From an uncultured Clostridium sp. (lineage in GTDB: Bacteria > Bacillota > Clostridia > Clostridiales > Clostridiaceae), in the NCBI GenBank assembly GCA_937927335.1, contig CALBDU010000035.1, positions 62,001-126,000 of the forward strand: a DNA stretch of 64,000 nucleotides, written 5' to 3'. Made by a program: the position numbers and the translations under genes. The notes under the pieces are model-generated. The model searched no databases. It saw nothing but the letters and a program-made list of their open reading frames with translations, and had not been told where the DNA came from. Positions 38,441 to 47,586 of the stretch are shown piece after piece. Each line of letters opens with the position of its first letter. The stretch's first letter is position 1.

Positions 38441-39237
38441 AGCTCCCTGGAACGTTTAACTGCCTTGGACACTGCGTTTTGTACTATTCCCTTAAATCCG
38501 GCTTCGTTTAAGACCTTTAGTCCTGTGATGGTGGTTCCTCCGGGTGAAGTCATGTTTTCCTTCAGTATTGTTGGGTGCTCTGATGTTTTCTTTATCATTT
38601 CACAGGCGCCCAAAAGGTTCTGCAGCGTAAAGTTAAGAGCATCCGCCCTGGATATGCCGTTATAAACTCCCGCATCCACCAGTGCTTCAATAAATTCATA
38701 CACAAATCCCGGCCCTGTGCAGCTGAAGCCGGTAAAGGCATCGAACATGGTTTCCTTTATCCATACTATTTCACCTATGGATTTCATCAATTCCTCCACA
38801 AAGCTTTGTTCAGCCAAGGTTACCTTGGCATTGCAGCACAGTGCGCTGTACCCAATTTTTACGTCCACCATGGAGTTTGGCATCACTCTTACCAGCTTTC
38901 TCTCACAGCCCAGCTTTTCTTCCAGGTCGGAGATTGTTTTTCCTGCCGCTATGGAAATGATCAGTGCCTCTTTATTATTGCTTTGTGTTATTACATCAAG
39001 CACGTCGCTTACGTCCTGGGGCTTTACCCCTATTATTACTGCATCAGCAGCTTCTATACCCTTCTTTACATCCTTACAGCTGTTTACTCCATATACTTTG
39101 CTGATATAATCCATTCTTGCAGGTGTCCTGTTGTTCACAATTATATCTTCAGGCTTTGCCTTTTTTTCTCTTAGAATTTCCTTGATAAGCCCTTCAGACA
39201 TAACACCTGTGCCGATAAATAAAATTTTATTCCCCAT
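38437..39237 (-). CDS. proC: ProC, pyrroline-5-carboxylate reductase
   Basis: A 266-residue P5C reductase, the last step of proline synthesis. The dinucleotide-binding start is ILFIGTGVMSEGLI; VIIGVKPQDV, SIAAGKTI, VRVMPN and the C-terminal MTSPGGTTITGLKVLNEAGF are all family hallmarks. It lies 2 nt after the asparaginase gene and is probably co-transcribed with it. Confidence 0.95.
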   Translation of the reverse strand: MGNKILFIGTGVMSEGLIKEILREKKAKPEDIIVNNRTPARMDYISKVYGVNSCKDVKKGIEAADAVIIGVKPQDVSDVLDVITQSNNKEALIISIAAGKTISDLEEKLGCERKLVRVMPNSMVDVKIGYSALCCNAKVTLAEQSFVEELMKSIGEIVWIKETMFDAFTGFSCTGPGFVYEFIEALVDAGVYNGISRADALNFTLQNLLGACEMIKKTSEHPTILKENMTSPGGTTITGLKVLNEAGFKGIVQNAVSKAVKRSREL

Positions 39238-39238
39238 T

Positions 39239-40255
39239 TTAATTACCTGCTTTCTCTAAATGGAATGAAGCTTTGACCTCACCAACAACATTTCCTGTAT
39301 TATTTCTGTTGGTAAAGGATCTGAAGCTGCTTAAAGCCTCAAGCTCCATATCATCAAGGACCTTTAAATCCTCCAGACATCTTATCACTGCAGGAGAAAT
39401 TGCCCTGCTGTAGTTGCCGTCTTCGATTTTTACAGCTATGCCTATGCCCTCTTTTTTAAGTCCTACACAGTAGACACCTTCTGCGCCAAGCTTTCCTACA
39501 AGCTTTCCATTGGTGTTTTTAATTAGCTCTGTGCAAAAGCCCCCTGTTCCTGCCACCATTTCAGGAGCATTATTCATTGCATCATAAACCCTTATGCAGG
39601 CCTTTTGAAGTTCAGGCTCCAAACCATATGGCTTAGAAAGCTTTGCAAAGCCCAGCGCAGCATTATAAAGAGGCATACCATGCACCGGCACTGTACAGCC
39701 ATCAATTCCAATGATTATTTTTTCAGCATCATATTCACACATCCTGGAAATTACATCAATTATATCCTTTTGAACAGGATGCTCAGGGTGATTATAACCC
39801 TCAGTGCTATAGCCCTTTGCCACACATGCAGCAAGCATTCCCGAGTGCTTTCCTGAGCAGTCGGTATTTGTCTGGTTCAGCACCACATGCTCCGCAAGCT
39901 GTTTCATCCTATAGTCCTGGTTTAAGGAATAGGTAGAGCCGCAAAGCAGATTTTCAATATTTAAGCCAATTTTAGCAAGCATTCCCTCCACAGTTTTTCT
40001 ATGAAAATCTTCACCATAGTGAGAAGCACACATAATGGAAATTTCCTGATCATTAAACTTGAATTTTTCTTCCGCACCGCTTAAAAATACGTTCAAGGTC
40101 TGGAGAGGCTTAAAGGCTGATCTAAGGTAAGTAACCTTGTAAGGATCACCCTTGCAGTAAAGAAGATTCCCCCTATAATCAACCACAGCTATGTCTCCCC
40201 GGTGTATGCATTCAACTAAAGGTCCCCTGGTAACTTGAATGAGCTCCTCTGACAA
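39239..40255 (-). CDS. L-asparaginase II-type (thermolabile asparaginase family)
   Basis: A 338-residue protein of the second asparaginase family (as in Rhizobium), unrelated to the classical EcAII fold. Diagnostic segments: VECIHRGDIAVVD at the start, CASHYGE, NTDCSGKHSGMLA, GIDGCTVPVHGMPL and MVAGTGGFCT. It releases ammonia from asparagine. The start is TTG with GAGGGGG upstream. The adjacent proC and isoaspartyl dipeptidase give an amino-acid turnover theme. Confidence 0.88.
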   Translation of the reverse strand: MSEELIQVTRGPLVECIHRGDIAVVDYRGNLLYCKGDPYKVTYLRSAFKPLQTLNVFLSGAEEKFKFNDQEISIMCASHYGEDFHRKTVEGMLAKIGLNIENLLCGSTYSLNQDYRMKQLAEHVVLNQTNTDCSGKHSGMLAACVAKGYSTEGYNHPEHPVQKDIIDVISRMCEYDAEKIIIGIDGCTVPVHGMPLYNAALGFAKLSKPYGLEPELQKACIRVYDAMNNAPEMVAGTGGFCTELIKNTNGKLVGKLGAEGVYCVGLKKEGIGIAVKIEDGNYSRAISPAVIRCLEDLKVLDDMELEALSSFRSFTNRNNTGNVVGEVKASFHLEKAGN

Positions 40256-40337
40256 TTTAACTTCCCCCTCTTGTTAATATTTTTATTTTCATTTTACCAT
40301 ATAAATAAATTTACGTCCTGATTTTCAGCTTTTCTGA

Positions 40338-41855
40338 TCACCTTGTTATTGGAAAGCCTTCTTTAAAACAAGCCTTTGGATACAAAAGCTCAATCAATTC
40401 CTCTCTCTGGCAATTTCCATCTCTTATGAATATATAGGGTATACCCTTTAGTGATACTCTTACATTATTTATTCCAAATATGTCACAGGCGTTTTTTATG
40501 CAATCTGCCGAGCCCTTATGGGTGCTTTTATCAAGATAACCACTAATTTCATCATCCTTCAGCCACTTATTATCCCACTTATAATCCGGATCATAGGTTA
40601 CCACACTGCACTTCAATTTGCTTTTGTCATTGCCGGAAAGGGAGGTCATAAAAAAGGTTTTTACCATTATATCGTCTAAAGGAAGGCTGTAGCCAGCAAA
40701 TATTATATGTCTTGCATTTTTTATCAGCAGCCCCATCTCATTCTTTACCTCCTCCAGCTTTGATATGTTTTTTTTCTTAGCCAGAGTCTGCATTACCAGA
40801 GGCATGTCATAGGGATAGGTTATCTGTCCGCAGTATGGACATTCTATTGCTCCCCTTTTGTGGCTCTGCTCCTGAAGGGTTCTGTATTTCCAGTTTTTCT
40901 GCAGCTGATCATACACTGATGGTCCAAAAACCTCTGTGCTGTATCTGTCCCAATGACCTCCAAAGGTAGTGATATACTTTCCGCATTCAGGACATATCCT
41001 TGAGCCGAACATTCCATGGGGAAAGAGGAATTTTCCAACCCGCATTATCCTTGATGGATACATTGTGCTATTAACAGCCTTGCACTGAGATTCATCAGCT
41101 GCGTAGGATATTTCAAAGCTGTCATCACTGATATCGGCTGTAGCAAGCTGAGTGCCGAAATCTGTAAACAGATTAAGCTTTAAGCCATCTGATAAAATTT
41201 CAGGTGCTTCATTATGCTTTTTGTTTGAATTAAATATATTCCACAGCAGTACTCCATCCCAGTTAAAGGATATTATTGCATAGGAGCACAGATAAAACTT
41301 TCTCTTATCCCTGCCATAGTTCTCCTTGTCAAAATATAAAGCTTCTTCAGCCATAAGCTCTGTGAGGGTATCTGCCAGCTGACAGTATGGCTTCACCATT
41401 TCCTCATCCATAAATCCAGGCTCATGCTGGATGCTTACCCTTTCCAGTTCCTCAATGAGCAGTATGAGGCAGCGTTTTGCTCCAATAACCCTTTCCATCC
41501 TTAAAAATACATTATTTCCTTCATAAAAGCCATTGAAGCCCATATTGTTCTGAATCAGCTGGTCAAGCATTGTAAAAAGCTCATGCATATTAATGTTTGA
41601 ATTGATTTTTATTATAATTTCCAATGCCTTAAAATCATAAATTCCGGAAAGCCTCGGATCATTGATGAGATCCTCAGTAACCAGCTTCACAAAGGCGTCT
41701 TTAATTTCTTTGCTTTTTCCCTCCAAAAAGGAAAAATCCTTTTTACTTATTTTCAATACTATCTCCACCAGCTCTTTAGTGGCATAGAGTCCAAGAGCTT
41801 TAGTAGCTCCGGCTCCCCATAATACAACAGTTTCCGGCCAGTAGGTATTGGTCAT
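40338..41855 (-). CDS. SIR2-like domain protein with zinc ribbon
   Basis: About 505 residues. The N-terminus has a nucleotide-binding loop VVLWGAGATKALGL, and further SIR2-like features are ISFNWDGVLLW near 210 and IIFAGYSLPLDDIMV near 405. Two cysteine pairs (CPECGK and CPYCGQ, about 55 residues apart) form an insertion resembling a zinc ribbon, as in sirtuins. The length and insertions differ from deacetylase sirtuins and resemble SIR2-like NAD-degrading proteins of bacterial defence. No other defence gene is adjacent. ATG 41855 with AGGTGA just before is used; the frame extends to 41885 inside the previous gene. Confidence 0.7.
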   Translation of the reverse strand: MTNTYWPETVVLWGAGATKALGLYATKELVEIVLKISKKDFSFLEGKSKEIKDAFVKLVTEDLINDPRLSGIYDFKALEIIIKINSNINMHELFTMLDQLIQNNMGFNGFYEGNNVFLRMERVIGAKRCLILLIEELERVSIQHEPGFMDEEMVKPYCQLADTLTELMAEEALYFDKENYGRDKRKFYLCSYAIISFNWDGVLLWNIFNSNKKHNEAPEILSDGLKLNLFTDFGTQLATADISDDSFEISYAADESQCKAVNSTMYPSRIMRVGKFLFPHGMFGSRICPECGKYITTFGGHWDRYSTEVFGPSVYDQLQKNWKYRTLQEQSHKRGAIECPYCGQITYPYDMPLVMQTLAKKKNISKLEEVKNEMGLLIKNARHIIFAGYSLPLDDIMVKTFFMTSLSGNDKSKLKCSVVTYDPDYKWDNKWLKDDEISGYLDKSTHKGSADCIKNACDIFGINNVRVSLKGIPYIFIRDGNCQREELIELLYPKACFKEGFPITR

Positions 41856-41859
41856 AGCA

Positions 41860-43152
41860 TCACCTGTTTCTGAAATATTTTTCATATTTTAACGGCTGGC
41901 CAAACTTCCAGGGGCTGTAGCTGGCAGCAAAATCTATTCTTTCCTGGAAGGTTGGGTGGTCGTAATTCCAAAGCTTATAAATTATGCCTGGAGTTGAAAT
42001 AATAAGGCTCCCCTGGTGCAGCTTAAGCGTAGAGGTTATTGCTGCCTCATTATCTCTGGTAAGCTCCAGCTCAAATCTATCTGCTTCCCTTTCGGTATAT
42101 CTGGTATAAGCATTTATTCCTGGTGCAGCTGCAAAAAGCAAAAGGTTGAGCAGCAATATTATAAGAGGCAGAGATGCAATATCCTTTATTGTATTGACGC
42201 CAAATGCCCCTCCAGAATTGGCAAGCACCCATATTGTTCCTTTATTAGCCAGGAACAGTATTATAATTGTAAGAGCGCCTCCAAGGATTATAGCCTTCCA
42301 TATATGTCCCAAAACATAATGGCCAATTTCATGGGCGGTAACAGACAATACCTCTCTTGAGGTAAGACTATTTACAGTGGTATCCCAGAGCACTATCCTT
42401 TTAGTGGAAAATACACCTGTCATATAAGCATTCATCTCTTTTGTATCTACGCTTTTATCCACCATGTAAACCTGGCAGTCTGAAACCCCTGCTGTTTTTA
42501 GCTCCTGCCTGATGGAAGCCTCCAAGGGCGGATTTTTCATAGTTACATATTTGTTAAACAAAGGATCAATATAAACCGGAGTTACAAAGGTAAGGAAGAA
42601 CAGTACAGGTATGGATAATAGCCCGGCATATAGCCACCAGCTATGGGGAACCCTGCGGATAAGCATATACAACCCCCACACAGCTGCTGCACCCATAGCT
42701 GTATTTATCATAAAGCCTTTAAAGGAGTCGTTTAACCACTTAAACAGCTCCTGGTTTGACAGCCCGTAGCTGTGTTTCAAAACATATCCTCCGTAATACT
42801 CCAAAGGAAGAGATATTATATAGCTTACCAATGAATAAATTGCAAAAAACAGCACTATAACTAGAAAGGCCGATTTATAATTTTGCTGAAGCCTTTGCCT
42901 CAGAGCTGCAGAAAAACCTGACGCAATGAAAAGCAGCGGTACCACAAAGCTTACGCCGGTACTGCAAAGCCACAGATTAACCTTGCTCTTCTGATAGCTT
43001 ATAGTTTGCTCCATGGAATACCCCTGATATACATCAGCCTTATTGTTTATAATATTGCTGTTGTTAATATTTTCTGTATATTTTACTAGAAATATGAATG
43101 CGGCAAAAAATAAAACTGCCATAATAATTGCGATTTTAAGTTCCCTTTTCAT
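41860..43152 (-). CDS. M48-family membrane metalloprotease (Ste24/CAAX protease 1-like)
   Basis: A 430-residue polytopic zinc protease. The HEIGHYVLGH motif is near residue 275 and the third ligand is in YTEREADRFE near 365. About seven membrane helices and the conserved NAYMTG and KRIVLWDT segments place it in the Ste24/M48A group, here probably in membrane protein quality control. It starts at the ATG at 43152 with GGGAGTG upstream and is followed within a few bases by the SIR2-like gene, so the two may be one operon. Confidence 0.92.
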   Translation of the reverse strand: MKRELKIAIIMAVLFFAAFIFLVKYTENINNSNIINNKADVYQGYSMEQTISYQKSKVNLWLCSTGVSFVVPLLFIASGFSAALRQRLQQNYKSAFLVIVLFFAIYSLVSYIISLPLEYYGGYVLKHSYGLSNQELFKWLNDSFKGFMINTAMGAAAVWGLYMLIRRVPHSWWLYAGLLSIPVLFFLTFVTPVYIDPLFNKYVTMKNPPLEASIRQELKTAGVSDCQVYMVDKSVDTKEMNAYMTGVFSTKRIVLWDTTVNSLTSREVLSVTAHEIGHYVLGHIWKAIILGGALTIIILFLANKGTIWVLANSGGAFGVNTIKDIASLPLIILLLNLLLFAAAPGINAYTRYTEREADRFELELTRDNEAAITSTLKLHQGSLIISTPGIIYKLWNYDHPTFQERIDFAASYSPWKFGQPLKYEKYFRNR

Positions 43153-43209
43153 CTTAAACACTCCCATAATTATTCTATTTATTACTATGCTGGAGTAATT
43201 ATAATATAA

Positions 43210-43243
43210 CTAAAAAGCCGGGTACAATTTATTATACCCGGCT
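43210..43243 (-). terminator. Terminator of the PAP2-type gene
   Basis: AGCCGGGTA (43216-43224) pairs with TACCCGGCT (43235-43243); the minus strand continues TTTTT. Confidence 0.85.
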
Positions 43244-43248
43244 AATAA

Positions 43249-43914
43249 CTAAACAAATTCATTTTTAGAAACCTTCTTGCCCTGCAAGGCATAAACAAAT
43301 CTGTCCAAATTTAAATTTTTAATTAAGGTGAATATTATTTCTCCTAAGAATACTGCAGATATAATATCCATTATAGTATGCTGTTTTATAAATAATGTAG
43401 ATAAAATTATAAGTACTGAAACAATACCTGCTGTTACCTTCACTGCTGTAAATCCCTTTTCACATCTGTCAATGCCGCGCATTATAACATAGCAGGCCAG
43501 TACGTGAATGCTTGGAAAGCAGTTAAAGGGCTGGTCAAAGCCATAAATGACCCTTATCATATTTGTCAATATGTCTGTGCCAATAAGCTCAGGCCTTGGC
43601 ATAGTGGTTTGAAAAAAGTAAAAAGTGATATAGGAGCAAATCAGGCATAAGTCAAAGGTTATCAAAGTTTTGAAGTATACCTCTGTATTCCTGAAGCATA
43701 TATACAGAAATCCCAGAAACACAAAGGGGTACCATACTACATAGGGTATCACGAATATTTTCAGGAAGGGCAGCGAATAATCCAGCACAGTGCTTAGACT
43801 ATGAACACCCCTATCCGTATTGTTAAGTACAAAGTAGGTTATATCCAACACAGGTATTGTAATTAAAAAGCATAATGCCAGCAGTTTTTCCCTGTATCGG
43901 TCTAAAATCTTCAT
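43249..43914 (-). CDS. PAP2-superfamily membrane protein (phosphatase or inositolphosphotransferase-like)
   Basis: A 221-residue membrane protein with about six helices. The PAP2 active-site motifs are recognisable: CFPSIHVLACY (SxH, with His as acid) and KQHTIMDIISAVFLGE (H-x3-D). The first KX6RP motif is replaced by TTMPRPEL. It belongs with membrane-bound lipid phosphatases. The exact lipid substrate is unknown. GGGAGG lies before the ATG, and the gene stands alone. Confidence 0.85.
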   Translation of the reverse strand: MKILDRYREKLLALCFLITIPVLDITYFVLNNTDRGVHSLSTVLDYSLPFLKIFVIPYVVWYPFVFLGFLYICFRNTEVYFKTLITFDLCLICSYITFYFFQTTMPRPELIGTDILTNMIRVIYGFDQPFNCFPSIHVLACYVIMRGIDRCEKGFTAVKVTAGIVSVLIILSTLFIKQHTIMDIISAVFLGEIIFTLIKNLNLDRFVYALQGKKVSKNEFV

Positions 43915-43998
43915 GTTGATGCCTCCCTTCGCAAAGCTTATATAACTAATATATCATGAAATTATCCTCAATATAATAAACATTTTATTAACATTGGT

Positions 43999-44035
43999 CA
44001 AAAAAAGTAAATATGCCCGATATTCAGGCATATTT
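43999..44035 (-). terminator. Terminator of the small membrane protein gene
   Basis: AAATATGCC (44009-44017) pairs with GGCATATTT (44027-44035); minus strand TTTACTTTTTTT follows. Confidence 0.75.
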
Positions 44036-44067
44036 AGACAAATTGATATACTAACTCTTTACTTATA

Positions 44068-44397
44068 TCAGTCTCTAACAATGTAGCTGCTTTCTACCGG
44101 ATTCACCTTTGTAACTGAATTTCCGGATTTAATGCAATAGGCTACTCCAAAACAAAGCAGTCCCACCAGGGTTATTGCCACTATAAAGGCAATCACGCTG
44201 AAGCTGTACCCCCTATATTCCTGATTTGTGCTATAACCTGGCAGCTTGTTCTTTTTCTGGTTTTTAGGTTTATATTTTTTTCTTATTTCACGGGACCTAT
44301 ATAGATGCTCCTGTTGTCTTTTTTGATGCAGAGAGCTATTTCTGTATTCCTCTAAATTTACTATATTATCCTCTGAATATACAGTATTTCTATACAC
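44068..44397 (-). CDS. Small single-pass membrane protein of unknown function
   Basis: About 109 residues: an acidic then strongly basic, Tyr/Lys/Gln-rich cytoplasmic part, one membrane helix near residues 67-90 (FSVIAFIVAITLVGLLCFGVAY), and a short external tail. The size and layout recall FtsL/DivIC-type or other envelope proteins, but no family motif is seen. The GTG at 44397 has AAGGGGG 8 nt upstream and is preferred over the longer frame to 44424. Confidence 0.6.
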   Translation of the reverse strand: MYRNTVYSEDNIVNLEEYRNSSLHQKRQQEHLYRSREIRKKYKPKNQKKNKLPGYSTNQEYRGYSFSVIAFIVAITLVGLLCFGVAYCIKSGNSVTKVNPVESSYIVRD

Positions 44398-44570
44398 GAA
44401 TATTACCCCCTTTGAATCCAGCATTGCTATAACATTATATTATCATATTCTCCGCAATTTTTCATTTGTTTATACACAATATTCTAAATAATAAGAATTA
44501 TTTTTTTATTAGCAAAATAAGTATATTCTATTGTATTATTAATATAGGGATAATTTTAGGAGGATTATAT

Positions 44571-45407
44571 ATGGAATTGATAGAATTTGAAAATGCGCTT
44601 CAGCAGTCATTTTATAACCTGCTGCCTTATATGCAGTATTTTTTTGAGGATGAAATTGCATTCACCATGTCAAATACAAAAGAATTTATTAAAGTTGTAA
44701 ACAGCGAGAATATCAATATGAACGCAAATCCAGGTGATCCGTTAAGACCTGGCGGTGCTGCCTATGAATGTATCAAGGCAGGAAAAGTTATTTCCACTAT
44801 AGTGCCAAAGGAGGTATTTGGTGTTGAAATAAAAGCTGTAGGAATACCCGTTCGTGATGACAGCAATAAAATTATGGGAAGCATAGTACTGGTGAAAAGC
44901 CTAAAAAGGCATTATGAAATTTTAAACATATCAAGAAACCTTTCAGATTCCCTTAAAACTATTACGGACATGTCCGTCACCATAACCCAGGATGCTGAAA
45001 AGGCAGTAGATTCAAACACCGAGGTACTGACTGACGTGGATAAAGCTAAGGACAGTGCCCAGAAAACTGATGAAGTGTTGTCCTTTGTAAAAAACATTGC
45101 GTCTAAAACAAACCTGCTGGGATTAAACGCGGCAATTGAAGCCTCCAGGGCAGGTGAGCACGGCAAGGGCTTTTCTGTGGTGGCAAATGAAATCAGGAAG
45201 CTTTCTAACTCAAGCTCCCAATCCATCAATGAAATAACAGATATATTAAGGAAAATTGAATCTGCTGTAACAAACATTTCAGAAAAAATTGACAGTTCCA
45301 ATACATTGTTTAAGCACCAGCTTTCATCAATACAGCAAATTGGTGCTTCTATAGAGGAAATTAGTGCCACTGCAGATATTCTGGAAAAAATATCACAGGA
45401 CATATAG
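44571..45407 (+). CDS. Soluble methyl-accepting chemotaxis-like protein (paralogue)
   Basis: A 278-residue paralogue of the protein at 31446-32279 with the same two-part layout: sensor-like N-terminus (MELIEFENALQQ to IMGSIVLVKSLKRH) and a short MCP signalling domain with ASKTNLLGLNAAIEASRAGE and VVANEIRKLS. It has no membrane segment. The similarity runs through both halves, so the two arose by duplication. The ATG at 44571 follows AGGAGG by 7 nt; the frame upstream is non-coding. Confidence 0.85.
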   Translation: MELIEFENALQQSFYNLLPYMQYFFEDEIAFTMSNTKEFIKVVNSENINMNANPGDPLRPGGAAYECIKAGKVISTIVPKEVFGVEIKAVGIPVRDDSNKIMGSIVLVKSLKRHYEILNISRNLSDSLKTITDMSVTITQDAEKAVDSNTEVLTDVDKAKDSAQKTDEVLSFVKNIASKTNLLGLNAAIEASRAGEHGKGFSVVANEIRKLSNSSSQSINEITDILRKIESAVTNISEKIDSSNTLFKHQLSSIQQIGASIEEISATADILEKISQDI

Positions 45408-45438
45408 AAAAGTTCACAGCCTGACTGTGAACTTTTTT
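45408..45438. terminator. Terminator between MCP-like and HNH genes
   Basis: AAAGTTCACAG (45409-45419) pairs with CTGTGAACTTT (45425-45435) and TTTT follows; usable in both directions. Confidence 0.85.
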
Positions 45439-45833
45439 TAAAAATTTGCTATAAATTCGTAAAACTCCTCCAGCATATACTCATGGTATTCTTCATTACC
45501 CATGAGGCGAAATATTATATCGGTGGTTTTATACCCCTCCTTATATAACCTTAACTCCTTCAGAATCCTCTTCATCATTCCTCTGCTGATACCTAGCAGC
45601 TTCACAAGTTCATCGATTTTGTAGAACTCCCTGACAAGAAGATTTTCCAGATTACCCTTTAAACAAAGCTTATATTGTAAATCGATGCTTTTGTTTTTAT
45701 GTGGTCCATTTTTGCCCCGGTGGTGCTCATCGCATAAATACATTATATTAAGCGGAAAGTCCACCCCTCCCTGACTTCTGTATACAATATGATGCTTGTC
45801 AGCCAGTTTGCCACATATTTCACATCTAAACAA
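45438..45833 (-). CDS. HNH endonuclease-like protein
   Basis: A 131-residue protein starting with an HNH motif: CEICG, ADKHHIVYRS, PLNIMYLCDEHH, where the cysteine pairs and histidines bind zinc and metal. The C-terminal half contains a helix-turn-helix-like segment (KIDELVKLLGISRGMMKRIL). Small HNH proteins act in restriction, DNA repair or as mobile nucleases; nothing nearby tells which. The start is TTG with AGGAGGG upstream. Confidence 0.85.
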   Translation of the reverse strand: MFRCEICGKLADKHHIVYRSQGGVDFPLNIMYLCDEHHRGKNGPHKNKSIDLQYKLCLKGNLENLLVREFYKIDELVKLLGISRGMMKRILKELRLYKEGYKTTDIIFRLMGNEEYHEYMLEEFYEFIANF

Positions 45834-45950
45834 TATATCCCTCCTTATTTATCTCTTACTTTATTATATCATAAACAAGCAGTTTTCAGCACTATTGTTT
45901 CAGTAGAAATATTTGGTTAACATGGGTTCCTGGCACCTATTTAACAACAC

Positions 45951-46601
45951 TTACATCAAAATCAATTTAACTATGTCTTTGGCATTTTCTGCGATATAGG
46001 TAGGTGAAGACAGCTGAAGCTCCTGAAGGGTTCCGTATCCATAGGTTACTCCAATGGAATGAATGTCGTTTTCCCTGGCACCCTCCATATCATATTTTCT
46101 GTCCCCTATCATCACTATTTCTGTAGTGTTTTTTATATTGAGGCTTTCAATTATATACTTGATAATATCTCCCTTTCTGCTCCTGGTGCCGTCCAGATTG
46201 CTGCCCACTACTGCACTGAAATACTGTTTCAAGCCAAAGTGCTCCAAAATCTGCTCTGCAAACAAAGTAGGCTTGGTGGTGGCAGTTATCAGTATGCAGC
46301 CTTCCAGCTTCAAGACTTTCAGAGCATCCTCTATTCCAGTATATACTATATTTTGAAATATGCCCTTAGACCTGTAATATTCCCTGTAAAACTCCACGGC
46401 TTCTGCTGCCTTATCAATGCTAAAGCCGTAAAATTCACTGAAGGAATCCCTTAATGGTGGTCCGATAAATTTTTCCAGTGAATCCAGGTCCTCCACGAAA
46501 ATATTGTATTTCCTCAGTGCATATTGAATTGATTTTGTAATCCCCTCCTTGGGGTCTGTAAGTGTGCCATCCAAATCAAAAAGTATGTATTTATATTTCA
46601 T
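45951..46601 (-). CDS. HAD-family hydrolase (phosphoglycolate phosphatase-like)
   Basis: A 216-residue HAD phosphatase with motif I DLDGTLTDP at residue 9, motif II in LITATTKPT and motif III/IV VMIGDRKYDMEGA. A helical cap follows motif I. The closest family type is Gph/PgmB-like; substrate not assignable. Its start overlaps the 3' end of the GyrI-like gene by 11 nt, indicating co-transcription. Confidence 0.9.
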   Translation of the reverse strand: MKYKYILFDLDGTLTDPKEGITKSIQYALRKYNIFVEDLDSLEKFIGPPLRDSFSEFYGFSIDKAAEAVEFYREYYRSKGIFQNIVYTGIEDALKVLKLEGCILITATTKPTLFAEQILEHFGLKQYFSAVVGSNLDGTRSRKGDIIKYIIESLNIKNTTEIVMIGDRKYDMEGARENDIHSIGVTYGYGTLQELQLSSPTYIAENAKDIVKLILM

Positions 46602-47214
46602 ATTTAAACCTCAACACAGTCTTTTGTTTTTCAGGGGGAGTTTTTCTAGCATCAGACAGGTATATCTCCCTGTGTGTTTTTTCCTTTCTTCTTAGTCCTT
46701 TTTCATGACAAAATTGTTCCATGGTGCTGAAGCTCTGAGGCTCTGTGTCATAGCTTCCCTGGTGAAGCATCTGAATGCACGGCCCCTCTTCAATTGTTCC
46801 AAATTCAACTTTATCTAGAAGAAGATCAGGCTTTTTCTTCTTAATTTTTTCAATAATTTTTACGGCCATATTTTCCGTTACAAAATCAGGCTGCCGAATC
46901 ATCAATGTAAATACCAGGTGGTCCTTGTCCAGACTTTCCTTTTGCCTTCCCTCCTCATCAAGATCCCAGACACCTTCCAATGGATAAACGGTGTAATCAA
47001 AATAGCCTTCAGGCATTTCTCCGGACTTTGGCAGCATTTTTATCCCATAGGAAAGTGAATATAAAGCTTCCACTGCCTTTGAGAATTCTTCACTGTTATT
47101 TGGATTTCCATGACCATTTATCATAAAAAATTTCATAGCAGGGACATTCACCATTTCCGGTTTATTCTTGGGAATATACAAGTTCTTCTCCTGTTTTCTC
47201 CATTCATATTTCAA
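46591..47214 (-). CDS. GyrI-like small-molecule-binding domain protein
   Basis: A 207-residue protein with the GyrI/SOUL-like fold seen in the family that starts MKYEWRKQEKNLYIPKNKP and contains FFMINGHGNPN and GPCIQMLHQGSYDTEP. Such proteins bind small hydrophobic or cationic compounds. No DNA-binding domain is present. The start is TTG with AAGGAAG before it. Confidence 0.85.
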   Translation of the reverse strand: MKYEWRKQEKNLYIPKNKPEMVNVPAMKFFMINGHGNPNNSEEFSKAVEALYSLSYGIKMLPKSGEMPEGYFDYTVYPLEGVWDLDEEGRQKESLDKDHLVFTLMIRQPDFVTENMAVKIIEKIKKKKPDLLLDKVEFGTIEEGPCIQMLHQGSYDTEPQSFSTMEQFCHEKGLRRKEKTHREIYLSDARKTPPEKQKTVLRFKYEI

Positions 47215-47324
47215 AGTATCACTTCCTTAAAAATATTAATTTAATTATATACCGTTTACTTTTAAATGAATAATTAATTTCTAAATACAAAAAATATAAT
47301 TAAACAATTTTGAGGAGGTAGCTT

Positions 47325-47543
47325 ATGAGTAATAAACCTTTAGTTCCAACTGCAGAAGCAGGTCTTGACAGATTTAAAATGGAGGTTGCCAGGGATATGA
47401 GCATGGAAAATAAGCTTACAGCCCAGGTGGACATGGCTGATATGCCAAGCGCTGCCATTAACAAGATTAAAAATTCAGGCAATGTAGGCGGTGAAATGGT
47501 GCGTAGAATGGTGGAGGCTGCTGAAAAAAATATGATAAAGTAA
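47325..47543 (+). CDS. Alpha/beta-type small acid-soluble spore protein
   Basis: A 72-residue SASP, which coats and protects spore DNA. The germination-protease site is recognisable around FKMEVARDM, and the conserved GNVGGEMVRRMVEAAEK closes the protein. It shows that the organism forms spores. Expression should be forespore-specific under sigma-G; I could not place a convincing sigma-G promoter. The ribosome binding site GAGGAGGT is strong. Confidence 0.94.
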   Translation: MSNKPLVPTAEAGLDRFKMEVARDMSMENKLTAQVDMADMPSAAINKIKNSGNVGGEMVRRMVEAAEKNMIK

Positions 47544-47546
47544 AGG

Positions 47547-47586
47547 ATTTGAGTAAAGGGCTCTAAACCCTTTACTCAAATTTTTC
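47547..47586. terminator. Bidirectional terminator between SASP and LysR genes
   Basis: ATTTGAGTAAAGGG (47547-47560) pairs perfectly with CCCTTTACTCAAAT (47568-47581), then TTTTT. The LysR stop codon is inside it. Confidence 0.88.

Noticed and set aside
47220..47324. Sigma-G promoter of the spore protein gene
   Set aside because: GAATA is present but no acceptable -10 (CATNNTA) lies at 17-18 nt.
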